This document shows, piece by piece, positions 25,674 through 36,315 of a DNA stretch of 64,000 nt (its first letter is position 1; each line of letters starts with the position of its first letter). The stretch comes from Paracoccaceae bacterium (GTDB lineage Bacteria; Pseudomonadota; Alphaproteobacteria; Rhodobacterales; Rhodobacteraceae). A program made the position numbers and the translations under genes. Under the pieces are notes generated by a model. It saw only the letters and a program-made list of their open reading frames with translations. It ran no database searches and was not told where the DNA came from. The DNA is taken from assembly GCA_020832445.1 (NCBI GenBank), contig JAFIEO010000022.1, positions 1 through 64,000 of the forward strand, in the 5' to 3' direction.

Positions 25674-27116
25674 TTATTCGGCAGCAACCTGTGCGGGTGC
25701 CGAAAGATAATTCAGAATCGATTGCGCAGCTTCACGCCCGTCGCGGATGGCCCAGACCACAAGGCTGGCCCCGCGCACGATATCGCCCACTGCCCAGACA
25801 CCGGGCATATCGGTTTCATGCGTGTTGAACTTCGCGCGGACAGTGCCCCAGCGGGTCACCGGCAAATCAGGCACGCCCCAGAGTGTGGGCAGATCTTCCG
25901 CTTCAAAACCCAGCGCCATGATCGCCATATCTGCGGTTTCGGTGTAATCTGCGCCTTCGATCACTTCGGGGGAACGGCGGCCGGATGCATCGGGCTGGCC
26001 CAGACGCATTTTCTGGACACGAACACCTGTCACGCTGCCATCATCATCGGTGACAAAACCCGCAGGTGCGGCAAGCCAGACAAATTCGACACCTTCTTCT
26101 TCGGCATTCTGGGTTTCACGGCGCGAGCCGGGCATGTTTTCACGGTCACGGCGATACAGGCATTTGACCGAAGTTGCGCCCTGCCGGATGGCTGTGCGCA
26201 CGCAATCCATGGCCGTATCACCGCCACCAATGACAACGACACGCTTGCCACGCGCATCAAGGGCGCCCGAATCGAATTCCGCGACATCGTCACCGAAACT
26301 TTTTCGGTTCGACGCGGTCAGATAATCCAGCGCCTTCAGCACACCTGTTGCAGATGCATTGGGCGTGTTCAGATCGCGCGCCTTGTAGACGCCTGTTGCA
26401 ATCAGCACGGCGTCATGTTTGCCGCGAATGGCGTCAAAGCTGATATCCTCGCCGACATTGCAGTTCAGGACGAATTCAACGCCGCCATCTTCCAGTTGCT
26501 CGATCCGGCGCATGACAACGGGTTTTTCCAGCTTGAAGCCGGGAATGCCGTAAGTCATCAGCCCGCCCGCGCGGTCATAGCGGTCATAGACCGTCACTTG
26601 CACGCCGGCACGGCGCAGCACATCTGCGGCGGCCAAACCACCCGGGCCGGCCCCGATAATACCCACGGATTCAGCGCGGTCTGTCGCCGCAACCACAGGG
26701 CGCACCCAGCCTTCCTGCCAAGCCATATCTGTCAGGTATTTCTCGACCGACCCGATGGTGACAGTCCCGTGGCCGGATTGTTCAATGACGCAGTTTCCTT
26801 CGCACAAACGGTCCTGCGGGCAGATACGGCCGCAGATTTCGGGGAAGGTATTTGTGGATTGTGACACCTCATAGGCCTCTTGCAAACGCCCCTGGGCGGT
26901 CAGCATCAGCCAGTCGGGAATATTGTTGTGCAACGGGCAATGGGTCTGGCAATAGGGCACGCCACACTGGCTGCACCGTCCAGCTTGTTCTGCTGCCTTT
27001 TCGGCGGCAAATTCGCGGTAGATTTCATCGAAGTCTTCGGTCCGCAAGTCCGCTGGGCGCTTTGGGGGCGTTTCCCGTCCGACTGTCACGAAACGGAGCA
27101 TTTGCTGCTTGGCCAT
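25674..27116 (-). CDS. gltD: Glutamate synthase small subunit (NADPH-binding)
   Basis: 480 residues from the ATG at 27116 (MAKQQMLRFVTVGRETPPKR); an upstream in-frame ATG would add an unrelated 42 residues. The N-terminal Fe-S region has CSQCGVPYCQTHCPLHNNIP and CGRICPQDRLCEGNC, two 4Fe-4S sites. FAD binding (GIIGAGPGGLAAADVLRRAG) and NADPH binding (VVIGGGDTAMDCVRTA) follow. It transfers electrons from NADPH to GltB. The 207-base spacer shared with divergent uppP should contain the promoter, though no clean boxes were seen. Confidence 0.97.
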   Translation of the reverse strand: MAKQQMLRFVTVGRETPPKRPADLRTEDFDEIYREFAAEKAAEQAGRCSQCGVPYCQTHCPLHNNIPDWLMLTAQGRLQEAYEVSQSTNTFPEICGRICPQDRLCEGNCVIEQSGHGTVTIGSVEKYLTDMAWQEGWVRPVVAATDRAESVGIIGAGPGGLAAADVLRRAGVQVTVYDRYDRAGGLMTYGIPGFKLEKPVVMRRIEQLEDGGVEFVLNCNVGEDISFDAIRGKHDAVLIATGVYKARDLNTPNASATGVLKALDYLTASNRKSFGDDVAEFDSGALDARGKRVVVIGGGDTAMDCVRTAIRQGATSVKCLYRRDRENMPGSRRETQNAEEEGVEFVWLAAPAGFVTDDDGSVTGVRVQKMRLGQPDASGRRSPEVIEGADYTETADMAIMALGFEAEDLPTLWGVPDLPVTRWGTVRAKFNTHETDMPGVWAVGDIVRGASLVVWAIRDGREAAQSILNYLSAPAQVAAE

Positions 27117-27323
27117 GGCTGATCCTCCAGAATTCTGAAATTGTGTCTTAGACAAGGTCCGGCCCAAAGAAAAGTCATACATACTGACCCAAATCAATAA
27201 TTTTTCAGCACTTCGGCAAGATTTGTCCATTTCAGGTTGCAATATATGTCAATAATGCTGTCATACTTATCTGATTGCCTTCGACGTAATCTACAGTAGC
27301 TTGCCAAAAAGCACGGGGACATC

Positions 27324-28127
27324 ATGACTTTATTTCACCTTTTCCTGCTCGCAATAATTCAGGGTGTCACGGAATTCCTGCCGGTATCTTCGTCCGGCCA
27401 CCTGATTTTGCTGCCCGCACTGACATCGCTGGATGATCAGGGGCTGGTCATCGATGTTGCGGTTCATATCGGGACACTATTCGCGGTGTGCTGGTATTTT
27501 CGCGCCGATGTCGGGCTTGCGCTGCGCGGTGTGCCGCATCTGCTGCGCGGCAATCTGAACGACAGGGGCGGATTTCTGGCCTTTTGTCTGGCAATCGCAA
27601 CGGTCCCTGTCATCATACTGGGGCTGATTTTCAAGATATTCGGCATCATGGATATGATGCGCAGTATAGCCGTGATTGGCTGGATGATGATCATTTTCGG
27701 CATTGTCCTTTACCTGACCGACAAGATGGGCAAACAGACCCGCGTGGCGCAGGAATGGACTATGAAACACGCCCTTATCCTGGGACTTTGGCAGGCGATT
27801 GCGCTGATCCCGGGCACGTCACGGTCGGGGATAGTTATTTCTGGCGCGCGCGCGTTGGGATATTCGCGCCATGATGCCGCGAAACTGTCCATGCTGATGT
27901 CCATCCCCACGATCATTGCATCCGGCACGCTTATGGGGCTGGATGTGGTGCGTGTGGCGGATTGGCAGGCGGCAAAAGACGGCGCCATCGCCGCCGTTAT
28001 TTCCTTTTTCGCGGCTTGGGCGGCGCTGGTTTTCATGATGAAGCTGCTGCGCTCGGTCAGCTTCACGCCGTATGTCATTTACCGTCTGGTCTTGGGTGCG
28101 GTCCTTCTGGTTATCGCGTATAGCTGA
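27324..28127 (+). CDS. uppP: Undecaprenyl-diphosphate phosphatase (UppP/BacA)
   Basis: 267 residues with about eight transmembrane segments. Both family signatures are present: QGVTEFLPVSSSGHL near residue 13-27 and a PGTSRSG motif about residue 165. The enzyme dephosphorylates undecaprenyl pyrophosphate in the cytoplasmic membrane, recycling the lipid carrier for peptidoglycan and other cell-wall glycans, and confers bacitracin tolerance. It is a single gene between gltD and the convergent ubiG (24-base gap). Confidence 0.96.
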   Translation: MTLFHLFLLAIIQGVTEFLPVSSSGHLILLPALTSLDDQGLVIDVAVHIGTLFAVCWYFRADVGLALRGVPHLLRGNLNDRGGFLAFCLAIATVPVIILGLIFKIFGIMDMMRSIAVIGWMMIIFGIVLYLTDKMGKQTRVAQEWTMKHALILGLWQAIALIPGTSRSGIVISGARALGYSRHDAAKLSMLMSIPTIIASGTLMGLDVVRVADWQAAKDGAIAAVISFFAAWAALVFMMKLLRSVSFTPYVIYRLVLGAVLLVIAYS

Positions 28128-28151
28128 TACCCCCCCCCGCAGGGGCCGCGA

Positions 28152-28904
28152 TCAGCCCGCCCCCTGCCCCGGTTTGACCGACGTTGTTACATAATTCACC
28201 GACAGGTCCCGTTCGGAAATCGACCAGTCCCAGCGCAGTTTGTCAAAAACAAATCCCTTGCGGTCCACCGGATCGAACCCGGCCTGCCGCAGCAAGTCAT
28301 AAAGTTCATCAGGCGTGATGAATTTGGACCATTCATGTGTGCCTTTGGGCAACCAGCGCATGACATATTCGGCGCCTATGATGGCCATCAGGTAGCTTTT
28401 GGGGTTCCGGTTCAGGGTTGAGCACACCATCATCCCGCCCGGTTTCAGCAAACGCTGGCAGGCTGTCAGATAGGCCAGCGGGTCGGCCACATGTTCGACC
28501 ACTTCCATATTCAGCACAACATCGAACTGCTCGCCCGCGTCCACAAGTGCCTCGGCGGTGGTGTGGCGGTAATCGATGCGCAGCCCTTGCTGTTCGGCAT
28601 GGATTTGCGCGACGGGAATGTTGCGCGCGGCGGCGTCCGCGCCCACGACATCCGCGCCAAGCCGCGCCATGGGTTCCGACAGCAACCCGCCCCCGCACCC
28701 GATATCCAGCAAGCGCAGCCCCTTGAAGGGGTCGGGCGTGGACATGTCACGGCCGAATTCGGCGGCGATCTGGCGGGTAATATAGTCCAGCCTGCATGGA
28801 TTAAGCATATGCAGCGGCTTGAACTTGCCATGCGGGTCCCACCATTCGGCGGCCATTGCTTCAAATTTGGCGACTTCTGCGGGGTCAATCGTTGATGTAG
28901 TCAT
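28152..28904 (-). CDS. ubiG: Ubiquinone biosynthesis O-methyltransferase UbiG
   Basis: 250 residues from the ATG at 28904, preceded by GGAG. SAM-binding motif [24 protein letters not shown], then [17 protein letters not shown] and [16 protein letters not shown], all typical of UbiG. It performs both O-methylations of ubiquinone synthesis. [16 protein letters not shown] near the N-terminus is the family's lipid-interaction region. It is divergent from the iminopeptidase gene with 67 bases between. Confidence 0.96.
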   Translation of the reverse strand: MTTSTIDPAEVAKFEAMAAEWWDPHGKFKPLHMLNPCRLDYITRQIAAEFGRDMSTPDPFKGLRLLDIGCGGGLLSEPMARLGADVVGADAAARNIPVAQIHAEQQGLRIDYRHTTAEALVDAGEQFDVVLNMEVVEHVADPLAYLTACQRLLKPGGMMVCSTLNRNPKSYLMAIIGAEYVMRWLPKGTHEWSKFITPDELYDLLRQAGFDPVDRKGFVFDKLRWDWSISERDLSVNYVTTSVKPGQGAG

Positions 28905-28971
28905 GCGCACTCCGGTTTTTTTCATCTATCGCATATGGCAGGCAGGCCGTTACAGGTATATAGTCCAATTT

Positions 28972-29964
28972 ATGGATAAGTCTGCCGGACATGACACCGC
29001 AGTTTCGGGTCTTTACCCGATACCCGAACCATTCGACCAGCGCATGCTTGATGTGGGGCATGGGCATCAGGTCTATGTTGAACAATGCGGCCATTCCGAT
29101 GGCATTCCCGTTGTTGTTCTGCATGGCGGGCCGGGCGGCGGATGCAGCCCCGCAATGCGGCGATTTTTCGATCCGCAGACCTATCGCGCCGTCTTGTTCG
29201 ACCAACGCGGATGCGGCCGGTCAAAACCGGCAGCCAGCATCGAGCACAACACAACACAGCACCTGATTGCCGATATTGAACAGATTCGCCAGACGCTGGG
29301 AATCAAGCGTTGGGTCGTGTTCGGCGGCAGTTGGGGGGCAACATTGGCGCTGGCCTATGCGCAGGCCCATCCCGACAGTGTGGCCTATCTGGTGTTGCGC
29401 GGCGTGTTTACCGGGACGCAGGCCGAACTGGACTGGTTTTATGGCGGCGGTGCCGGTCGCTTCTTTCCCGAACTCTGGGCGCAATTTACCCGGTTGATTC
29501 CGCCGGATGAACAGCATGATCTGATCGGCGCCTATGGCAAGCGGCTGTTCAGCGGGGACCGCCAGACCGAAGACCGTTTTGCCCGCGCATGGACACGCTG
29601 GGAAAACGCGCTGGCATCCATTCAGACGCGCGGGCTTGGCGGTGCCGATGCGCCCAGCACCTATGCCCGCGCTTTCGCGCGACTGGAAAACCATTACTTC
29701 CGCAACGGGTGCTTTCTGGGTGAAGGGCAGGCATTGATGAACGGGCTGGACCGCATGCGCCACATTCCCGGAACCATCGTTCAGGGCCGCTATGACATGA
29801 TCTGCCCGCCGAATACGGCATGGGAATTGCACGCCGCATGGGGCATGTCGCGGCTGGAAATGGTGCCGGTGGCAGGGCACGCCCTGTCCGAGCCGGGGAT
29901 CAGCGCGGAACTTCTGCGCGTGATGAACCACCTGCGACACGACACGCACCGCCTGAACCTTTAG
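28972..29964 (+). CDS. pip: Prolyl (proline) iminopeptidase
   Basis: 330 residues, alpha/beta hydrolase of peptidase family S33. Oxyanion-hole motif HGGPGGG, nucleophile Ser120 in GGSWGATLAL, Asp275 in GRYDMICP, His303 in VAGHALSE. The FDQRGCGRS segment is characteristic of the enzyme, which removes N-terminal proline from peptides. The start at 28972 fits the family; the frame is open upstream into ubiG antisense. Transcription is separated from rimP by the terminator at 30039-30065. Confidence 0.95.
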   Translation: MDKSAGHDTAVSGLYPIPEPFDQRMLDVGHGHQVYVEQCGHSDGIPVVVLHGGPGGGCSPAMRRFFDPQTYRAVLFDQRGCGRSKPAASIEHNTTQHLIADIEQIRQTLGIKRWVVFGGSWGATLALAYAQAHPDSVAYLVLRGVFTGTQAELDWFYGGGAGRFFPELWAQFTRLIPPDEQHDLIGAYGKRLFSGDRQTEDRFARAWTRWENALASIQTRGLGGADAPSTYARAFARLENHYFRNGCFLGEGQALMNGLDRMRHIPGTIVQGRYDMICPPNTAWELHAAWGMSRLEMVPVAGHALSEPGISAELLRVMNHLRHDTHRLNL

Positions 29965-29967
29965 CGC

Positions 29968-29996
29968 TTGCGTTTCCATTGGCGCCGACCTATATG
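29968..29996 (+). promoter_or_regulatory. Candidate promoter ahead of rimP-nusA-infB
   Basis: TTGCGT (29968-29973) and TATATG (29991-29996) are separated by 17 bases. It begins three bases after the pip stop, and a terminator hairpin lies between it and rimP, so it could drive an attenuated leader. By-eye call. Confidence 0.4.
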
Positions 29997-30038
29997 AATG
30001 CCAACAGCGGCGCCTGTGAAGGCCCACCGGAAAAACCA

Positions 30039-30065
30039 ACGGGCCGCATGGCCCGTTTTTTTATT
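30039..30065 (+). terminator. Terminator or attenuator upstream of rimP
   Basis: ACGGGCC (30039-30045) and GGCCCGT (30050-30056) with a GCAT loop, followed by seven Ts then ATTTT. It is 75 bases after the pip stop and ends 20 bases before the rimP ATG. It can end pip transcription, or act as an attenuator if the promoter at 29968-29996 is real. Confidence 0.88.
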
Positions 30066-30085
30066 TTGCCCCTTGGGAGGGCTGC

Positions 30086-30685
30086 ATGAGCGACCTGATC
30101 GCCAAAACCACATTGGACCAGCGTGTTGCTGCCATCGTCGCCCCTGTCATCGAAGGACTGGGGTTCGAACTCGTGCGGTTGCGCGTGATGTCAGGCAAGA
30201 CGCCAACGCTGCAAATCATGGCCGACCGTCCCGAAGGCGGGATAGAAGTTGAGGATTGCGCCAGAATTTCGACCGCGGTTTCCGCCGTTCTGGATGTCGA
30301 AGACCCGCTGGACGATGCCTACACGCTGGAAGTGTCCAGCCCCGGCATTGACCGTCCCCTGACCCGGCTGAAGGATTTCGACGTCTGGAGCGGGTATGAG
30401 GCGCGTCTGGAAACCACAGAACTGATTGACGGACGCCGCCGCTTCAAGGGCGTTCTTGCCGGTGTCGAAGGCGAAGAGGTTCTGATAGAAATCGAAGAAC
30501 ATGGCGAGCAACTTACCATCGGGCTGCAATTTGACTGGCTGTCAGAAGCGAAGCTTGTGCTGACCGATGAACTGATCGCCGAAATGTTGCGCACACGCAA
30601 AGACAGCGGCGCCATTGACGAAAGCAAGTTTGACCAGATCGAAACGGACGCGCCCGACACCGGTGCGGACCAAGAGGAGCACTGA
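30086..30685 (+). CDS. rimP: Ribosome maturation factor RimP
   Basis: 199 residues, somewhat longer than the usual 150-160 because of an acidic C-terminal tail. Core motifs [28 protein letters not shown], and [12 protein letters not shown] are all present. RimP helps assemble the 30S subunit. GGGAGGGC precedes the ATG. First gene of the conserved rimP-nusA-ylxR-infB operon; nusA starts three bases after its stop. Confidence 0.97.
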   Translation: MSDLIAKTTLDQRVAAIVAPVIEGLGFELVRLRVMSGKTPTLQIMADRPEGGIEVEDCARISTAVSAVLDVEDPLDDAYTLEVSSPGIDRPLTRLKDFDVWSGYEARLETTELIDGRRRFKGVLAGVEGEEVLIEIEEHGEQLTIGLQFDWLSEAKLVLTDELIAEMLRTRKDSGAIDESKFDQIETDAPDTGADQEEH

Positions 30686-30688
30686 GAC

Positions 30689-32311
30689 ATGGCGATCACC
30701 TCTGCCAACCAGCTTGAACTTCTGCAAACCGCCGACGCAGTCGCCCGCGAAAAGATGATCGACCCAGAACTGGTCGTTCAGGCGATGGAAGACAGCCTTG
30801 CACGGGCGGCCAAGTCGCGCTACGGGGCCGATATGGACATTCGCGTTCGGATCGACCGCAAAACCGGCGTTGCCACATTCAGCCGCGTGCGCACCGTTGT
30901 CGCTGATGAAGAACTGGAAAACCACCACGCCCAACTGACCGTCGCGCAGGCAGCGCCCTATCTGGATGAGCCCAAGATTGGCGATGAAATAAGCGATCAG
31001 GTTCCACCAGTGGAACTGGGGCGTATTGCGGCACAATCTGCCAAGCAGGTGATCTTGCAAAAGGTCCGTGAAGCAGAACGCGACCGCCAGTATGAAGAAT
31101 TCAAGGACCGCGCAGGCACCATTCTGAATGGTGTCGTAAAACGCGAAGAATACGGCAATCTGGTCATCGACATTGGCCGTGGCGAAGCGGTGCTGCGCCG
31201 TAATGAAAAAATTGGCCGCGAAAGCTACCGCAATGGCGACCGCATCCGCTGCTATGTCAAGGATGTGCGCCGCGAAGCGCGCGGTCCGCAAATTTTCCTG
31301 TCGCGCACAGCGCCGGAATTCATGGCCGAATTGTTCAAGATGGAAGTGCCCGAAATCTATGACGGCATCATCGAGATCAAGGCCGTTGCCCGCGACCCCG
31401 GTTCGCGCGCCAAAATCGGCGTGATAAGCCACGATTCGGGCATTGACCCTGTCGGCGCCTGCGTCGGTATGCGCGGCAGCCGTGTTCAGGCGGTTGTGAA
31501 CGAACTTCAGGGCGAGAAGATCGACATCATTCCCTGGACAGAAGATCAGGCGACATTCCTTGTGAACGCGCTGCAACCTGCCGAAGTCAGCAAGGTTGTG
31601 ATCGACGATGACGCAGGCAAGATCGAAGTTGTCGTCCCTGACGAGCAATTGTCACTGGCAATCGGCCGTCGCGGCCAGAACGTGCGTCTTGCCAGCCAGT
31701 TGACCGGCCTTGATATTGATATTGTCACCGAATCCGACGATTCGGCGCGCCGTCAGGCTGAATTTGCCGAACGCACGCGCCTGTTCATGGAAGAACTGGA
31801 CATTGATGAAATGATGGCCCAGTTGCTGGTTGCTGAAGAATTCAGCTCGCTGGAAGAAGTGGCCTATGTCGATCTTGATGAATTGCTGGCCATTGACGGG
31901 TTTGACGAAGACACCGCAAATGAATTGCAGACCCGCGCGCGCGAAAAACTGGAAGCGATTGCAACTGCTGCGCTGGAAAATGCACGCGCCCTTGGGGTTG
32001 ACGACAGCCTGATCGGGTTTGAGGGGCTGACCCCGCAGATGGTCGAGGCATTGGCCAAGGACGGCATCAAGACGCTGGAAGATTTCGCGACCTGCGCCGA
32101 CTGGGAACTTGCAGGCGGCTGGACAACCGTGGACGGCGCGCGTGTCAAGGATGAAGGGTTGCTGGAAGGCTTTGACATGAGCCTTGAAGAAGCGCAGCAT
32201 CTTGTCATGACCGCGCGTGTCATGCTGGGCTGGGTTGATCCGTCGGAACTGGAACCCGCAGAAGAAGAAACGGACGTCGCAGACACCGAAACTGCGGACG
32301 AAGACAGCTAA
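30689..32311 (+). CDS. nusA: Transcription termination/antitermination protein NusA
   Basis: 540 residues. The N-terminal RNA polymerase-binding domain is followed by an S1 domain (GTILNGVVKREEYGNLVIDIG), two KH domains (GACVGMRGSRVQAVVNELQGEKID and LAIGRRGQNVRLASQLTG) and two helix-hairpin-helix repeats in the C-terminal third (LDELLAIDGFDEDTANELQ, VEALAKDGIKTLEDFATCADWEL), with an acidic tail. It modulates pausing, termination and antitermination. It is second in the operon, nine bases before ylxR. Confidence 0.98.
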   Translation: MAITSANQLELLQTADAVAREKMIDPELVVQAMEDSLARAAKSRYGADMDIRVRIDRKTGVATFSRVRTVVADEELENHHAQLTVAQAAPYLDEPKIGDEISDQVPPVELGRIAAQSAKQVILQKVREAERDRQYEEFKDRAGTILNGVVKREEYGNLVIDIGRGEAVLRRNEKIGRESYRNGDRIRCYVKDVRREARGPQIFLSRTAPEFMAELFKMEVPEIYDGIIEIKAVARDPGSRAKIGVISHDSGIDPVGACVGMRGSRVQAVVNELQGEKIDIIPWTEDQATFLVNALQPAEVSKVVIDDDAGKIEVVVPDEQLSLAIGRRGQNVRLASQLTGLDIDIVTESDDSARRQAEFAERTRLFMEELDIDEMMAQLLVAEEFSSLEEVAYVDLDELLAIDGFDEDTANELQTRAREKLEAIATAALENARALGVDDSLIGFEGLTPQMVEALAKDGIKTLEDFATCADWELAGGWTTVDGARVKDEGLLEGFDMSLEEAQHLVMTARVMLGWVDPSELEPAEEETDVADTETADEDS

Positions 32312-32319
32312 GCAAAGGC

Positions 32320-32961
32320 ATGGCAGGCATGGCCCGCGGCGGCAAAAAGACGGAACAGGACGGCCCGGAACGGCGGTGCATCGCAACGGGCCAGTCACAA
32401 CCGGCAGCCGGGCTGATCCGCTTTGTTGTCGGGCCGGACAACCAGATCGTGCCTGATCTGGCTGGCAAGCTGCCCGGTCGTGGGATATGGGTAAGTGCCG
32501 ATCGCGATGCACTGGCCCGCGCCGAGGCGAAGAAATTGTTTTCGCGGGCAGCAAAACGACAGGTCAGCGTGCCCGACGGGCTGGTTGATCTTGTGGAACA
32601 GCTGGTGGCGAAGCGTGTTCTGGAATTGCTGTCTCTGGCGCGAAAGGCCGGCTTTGCGATCGCCGGATATGAGAAATGCCGCGATCTGGCACTGAAGGAC
32701 CAGATGTTTGTGTTGATCCAGGCAAGTGACGGATCACCCCGCGGAAAGACAAAATTGCGCCCCCCTGACGGGGACGACAGTTACATAGATTGCCTGAATG
32801 CACAGGAATTGGGTTTTGCATTTGGGCGGGAACATGTGATACATGCCGCGCTTCGCTCTGGTGGACTGAGCAAAGCTGTTGTACAGGAAGCGGCAAGATT
32901 GGCCGGACTGCGCCAGATAATCGGCGGAACGACCGCCGGAGAGGACAAGACGAACGCATGA
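32320..32961 (+). CDS. ylxR: YlxR (DUF448) RNA-binding protein with L7Ae-like C-terminal domain
   Basis: 213 residues, about twice the length of a plain YlxR. Residues near 19-85 are the YlxR domain (RRCIATGQ, then [18 protein letters not shown]). The second half ([30 protein letters not shown], then [12 protein letters not shown]) looks like an L7Ae/L30e RNA-binding fold, a fusion common in Alphaproteobacteria. It overlaps infB by four bases (ATGA). The function is unproven; the operon position implies a link to translation or rRNA. Confidence 0.92.
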   Translation: MAGMARGGKKTEQDGPERRCIATGQSQPAAGLIRFVVGPDNQIVPDLAGKLPGRGIWVSADRDALARAEAKKLFSRAAKRQVSVPDGLVDLVEQLVAKRVLELLSLARKAGFAIAGYEKCRDLALKDQMFVLIQASDGSPRGKTKLRPPDGDDSYIDCLNAQELGFAFGREHVIHAALRSGGLSKAVVQEAARLAGLRQIIGGTTAGEDKTNA

Positions 32962-35465
32962 GCGATACTGACGGAAAAAAACCACTCGGACTCGGCGGCA
33001 AAGGCGGCCAGGTGAAGCAAAGCTTCAGCCATGGGCGCACCAAATCTGTGGTGGTCGAGAAGAAGCGCAAGCGTGTTGTGGTCCCGAAACCAGGGGCGGC
33101 CGGGAGCACACAACCCTCCAGCGGCGCGACACCGCGCCCTGATCCGGCAAGACGTCCCGCAGGCATTTCCGATGCCGAAATGGAACGCCGCCTGAAAGCG
33201 CTGGCCGCAGCCAGATCCCGCGAGATCGAGGACGCAGCCATTCGTGCAGCGGACGAACAGGCACGCGAAGAAGATCGCCAGCGCCGCCGCGAAGAAGCCG
33301 AAGCGCGTGAACGCGAAGAACGCGAACGCGAAGAAGCGTTGCGTGCGAAGGCGCAAGAAGAAGCCCGTGCCGCGGCCGAAGCCGAAATTCGCAAAGAGCG
33401 CAAGGATGCAGCAGAGGCAGAGGCCGCCAAACCGGCAGCACCCACTGCGCCCGAGGCACCGCTTTCGGAACGCGCACGCCCTGCATCCACGGACGCGCGC
33501 AAGGCCCCCAACAAACGCCCCGATGATGACCGTCAGGCCCGCGCGAAACCGCGCGAGGATGCTGGCCGTCGTTCCGGCAAACTGACGCTGAAAGATGCGC
33601 TTTCCGGTGATGGTGGGCGTCAGCGTTCGATGGCTGCGATGAAACGCAAGCAGGAACGCGCCCGTCAAAAGGCGATGGGCCAGTCGCAAAGCCGCGAAAA
33701 AGTTGTGCGCGAAGTGCAACTGCCCGAAACCATTGTGGTTCAGGAACTGGCCAACCGCATGGCCGAACGCGTGGCCGATGTGGTCAAATCGCTGATGAAA
33801 ATGGGCGTCATGGCGACCATGAACCAGTCGATTGACGCCGACACCGCGGAATTGCTGATCGAGGAATTCGGCCATAAGGTTGTCCGTGTTTCCGATTCGG
33901 ATGTCGAGCAAGTCATCCATCAGGTCGACGACGCGCCGGAATTGCTGCAACACCGCCCGCCGATCATTACGATCATGGGCCATGTGGACCACGGCAAGAC
34001 CAGCCTTCTGGACGCACTTCGCAAAACCAATGTGGTTTCCGGCGAAGCAGGCGGCATTACGCAGCATATCGGGGCCTATCAGGTCACAACCGAATCAGGC
34101 GCGGTCCTCAGCTTTCTGGACACGCCGGGCCATGCTGCATTTACCAGCATGCGGGCACGCGGCGCGAATGTGACCGATATTGTGGTGTTGGTTGTGGCCG
34201 CCGATGATTCGGTGATGCCGCAAACCATCGAAGCCATTAACCATGCAAAAGCGGCCAAAGTGCCCATGATTGTCGCGATCAACAAATGCGACAAGCCCGC
34301 AGCAGACCCCAACAAGGTGCGCACCGGCTTGCTGCAACACGAAGTTGTCGTCGAGGCAATGTCAGGCGATGTGCAGGATGTCGAAGTGTCGGCGATGACC
34401 GGCATGGGGCTTGATACCCTGCTGGAAGCGATTGCCCTTCAGGCAGAAATTCTGGAACTGAAGGCGAACCCGGACCGTTCCGCAATGGGTGCCGTGATCG
34501 AGGCGCAACTTGATATCGGGCGTGGTCCGGTCGCGACTGTTCTTGTGCAGAACGGCACATTGCGTCAGGGCGACATCTTTGTTGTGGGCGAGCAGTGGGG
34601 CAAAGTCCGCGCGCTGGTCAACGACAAGGGCGAACGCGTCAAGGAAGCGGGGCCTTCGGTTCCTGTCGAAGTGCTGGGCCTGAATGGCACCCCCGAAGCG
34701 GGCGACGTGCTGAACGTGGTTGAAACCGAAGCGCAGGCGCGTGAAATTGCAGATTACCGCCAGCAAGCCGCCAAGGACAAACGCGCAGCCGCCGGTGCCG
34801 CCACCACGCTGGAGCAGCTTATGGCCAAGGCCAAGGCTGACAAGGACATCTCGGAACTGCCGGTGCTGTTGAAAGCCGATGTTCAGGGGTCTGCCGAAGC
34901 GATCGTTCAGGCGCTTGAGAAAATCGGCAATGACGAAGTGCGCGTGCGTGTGCTGCATTACGGTGTGGGCGCGATCACCGATACGGATGTCGGGCTTGCC
35001 GAAGCATCAGGCGCGCCGATCATCGGGTTCAATGTGCGGGCCAATGCGTCAGCGCGGCAATCTGCCAACCAAAAGGGCGTTGAGCTGCGCTACTACTCGA
35101 TCATTTATGATCTTGTAGATGACATCAAGGCTGCTGCATCCGGGCTGTTGTCGGCCGAAGTACGCGAAAACTTCATCGGTTATGCCGAAATCCGGGACGT
35201 GTTCAAAGTATCCGGCGTTGGCAAGGTTGCAGGCTGTCTGGTGACCGAAGGGGTGGCACGGCGTTCGGCGGGCGTGCGCCTGCTGCGCGACAATGTGGTC
35301 ATTCACGAAGGCACGCTGAAGACCCTCAAGCGGTTCAAGGACGAGGTCAAGGAAGTGCAGTCCGGTCAGGAATGCGGTATGGCCTTCGAGAATTATGAAG
35401 ATGTCCGCGTGAAAGACGTGATCGAGATTTTCGAGCGCGAAGAAGTCGAACGCACATTAACCTAA
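32958..35465 (+). CDS. infB: Translation initiation factor IF-2
   Basis: 835 residues from the ATG at 32958, which overlaps the ylxR stop. A charged, Arg/Glu/Ala-rich N-terminal region with coiled-coil character (about residues 75-160) precedes the GTPase domain: G1 GHVDHGKT at 341-348, DTPGHAAF (G3) and NKCDKP (G4). The C-terminal fMet-tRNA-binding domain ends with [16 protein letters not shown]-2 recruits initiator tRNA. It is last in the operon and followed by a clear terminator. Confidence 0.98.
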   Translation: MSDTDGKKPLGLGGKGGQVKQSFSHGRTKSVVVEKKRKRVVVPKPGAAGSTQPSSGATPRPDPARRPAGISDAEMERRLKALAAARSREIEDAAIRAADEQAREEDRQRRREEAEAREREEREREEALRAKAQEEARAAAEAEIRKERKDAAEAEAAKPAAPTAPEAPLSERARPASTDARKAPNKRPDDDRQARAKPREDAGRRSGKLTLKDALSGDGGRQRSMAAMKRKQERARQKAMGQSQSREKVVREVQLPETIVVQELANRMAERVADVVKSLMKMGVMATMNQSIDADTAELLIEEFGHKVVRVSDSDVEQVIHQVDDAPELLQHRPPIITIMGHVDHGKTSLLDALRKTNVVSGEAGGITQHIGAYQVTTESGAVLSFLDTPGHAAFTSMRARGANVTDIVVLVVAADDSVMPQTIEAINHAKAAKVPMIVAINKCDKPAADPNKVRTGLLQHEVVVEAMSGDVQDVEVSAMTGMGLDTLLEAIALQAEILELKANPDRSAMGAVIEAQLDIGRGPVATVLVQNGTLRQGDIFVVGEQWGKVRALVNDKGERVKEAGPSVPVEVLGLNGTPEAGDVLNVVETEAQAREIADYRQQAAKDKRAAAGAATTLEQLMAKAKADKDISELPVLLKADVQGSAEAIVQALEKIGNDEVRVRVLHYGVGAITDTDVGLAEASGAPIIGFNVRANASARQSANQKGVELRYYSIIYDLVDDIKAAASGLLSAEVRENFIGYAEIRDVFKVSGVGKVAGCLVTEGVARRSAGVRLLRDNVVIHEGTLKTLKRFKDEVKEVQSGQECGMAFENYEDVRVKDVIEIFEREEVERTLT

Positions 35466-35497
35466 ATCAGGCAGTTGCCCCTTTTGGTGCAAGTTTG

Positions 35498-35534
35498 AAA
35501 TGCCGCAAGCGCCCTACCGGCCTTGCGGCATTTT
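35498..35534 (+). terminator. Rho-independent terminator after infB
   Basis: AAATGCCGCAAG (35498-35509) and CTTGCGGCATTT (35522-35533) form a 12-bp stem with a 12-base loop, followed by T-rich sequence. It begins 33 bases after the infB stop. Confidence 0.88.
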
Positions 35535-35661
35535 GATATCTGTTCTGATGCGCATCACCTTGCCTGAGATGCGACAGGGGCTATCTTTGCAAAAGAAACC
35601 GTTTTTGTTGCGGTTTTGCTAAATTTCATTCCAGCCGCGCTTATTGCTACCGGAGTATGCC

Positions 35662-36261
35662 GTGAACGTTCCCATATCCCCCAGACCGGTTGATGTCCGG
35701 TCCCAAAGTCGCTACGTCCAGCAGGCATCAGGCGGCGACACATCAACTGACAAGGGCACGGTGCTGGAACAGGGCTTTATACCGGATGCAGATAATGCAC
35801 GCGCGTTTCGCGACGCGCTGGGTCAGTTTGCCACCGGCGTCACACTTGTTACCATCGCCAGCGAAAACGGGCCTATGGGATTTGTCGCAAACAGCTTTTC
35901 GGGCCTGTCACTGGATCCGCCGTTGATTCTATGGTCGCCTGCCCGTTCATCCAGCCGGTTTGCGCATTTTGCCACGGCGGCGCATTTTTCAGTTCATATC
36001 CTGCGCGATGATGCGAAAGACTGGATTGCACGCTTTGGCCGTCACGGCGCTGGCTTTGACGGATTGCAACATCTGGTCACGCCCGAAGGCAACCCTGTTC
36101 TGGACGGGGCGCTGGCGCGGTTTGATTGCGCCTTGCATGACACCCATGATGGCGGGGATCACCTTATTGTTGTGGGGCGTGTCCTGCGCTGCCACAGCAG
36201 CCGTGGTGCCCCGCTTGTGTTCAGCCAAGGCAGCTATGGCAGCTTTCACCAACAGCCCTGA
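35662..36261 (+). CDS. Flavin reductase family protein
   Basis: 199 residues from a GTG at 35662, chosen because GGAG sits seven bases upstream; a TTG at 35644 would add six residues. The FMN-binding split-barrel signature is clear: RDALGQFATGVTLVTIASENG, then GFVANSFSGLSLDPPLILWSP, with a SRFAHFATAAHFSVHIL segment. Such proteins supply reduced flavin to a partner monooxygenase or act as flavoprotein reductases. About 40 N-terminal residues precede the domain and look disordered. No monooxygenase is adjacent, so the partner is unknown. Confidence 0.9.
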   Translation: MNVPISPRPVDVRSQSRYVQQASGGDTSTDKGTVLEQGFIPDADNARAFRDALGQFATGVTLVTIASENGPMGFVANSFSGLSLDPPLILWSPARSSSRFAHFATAAHFSVHILRDDAKDWIARFGRHGAGFDGLQHLVTPEGNPVLDGALARFDCALHDTHDGGDHLIVVGRVLRCHSSRGAPLVFSQGSYGSFHQQP

Positions 36262-36315
36262 ATGACGCGCCCTGCCCGCCGGACATCACAAGGGCGATTC
36301 TGGCGCAGCCTGGCA

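Noticed and set aside
29221-30039. Long open frames opposite pip, gltB, infB and other genes
   Set aside because: They are antisense shadows in a GC-rich genome, with no ribosome sites or family signatures.
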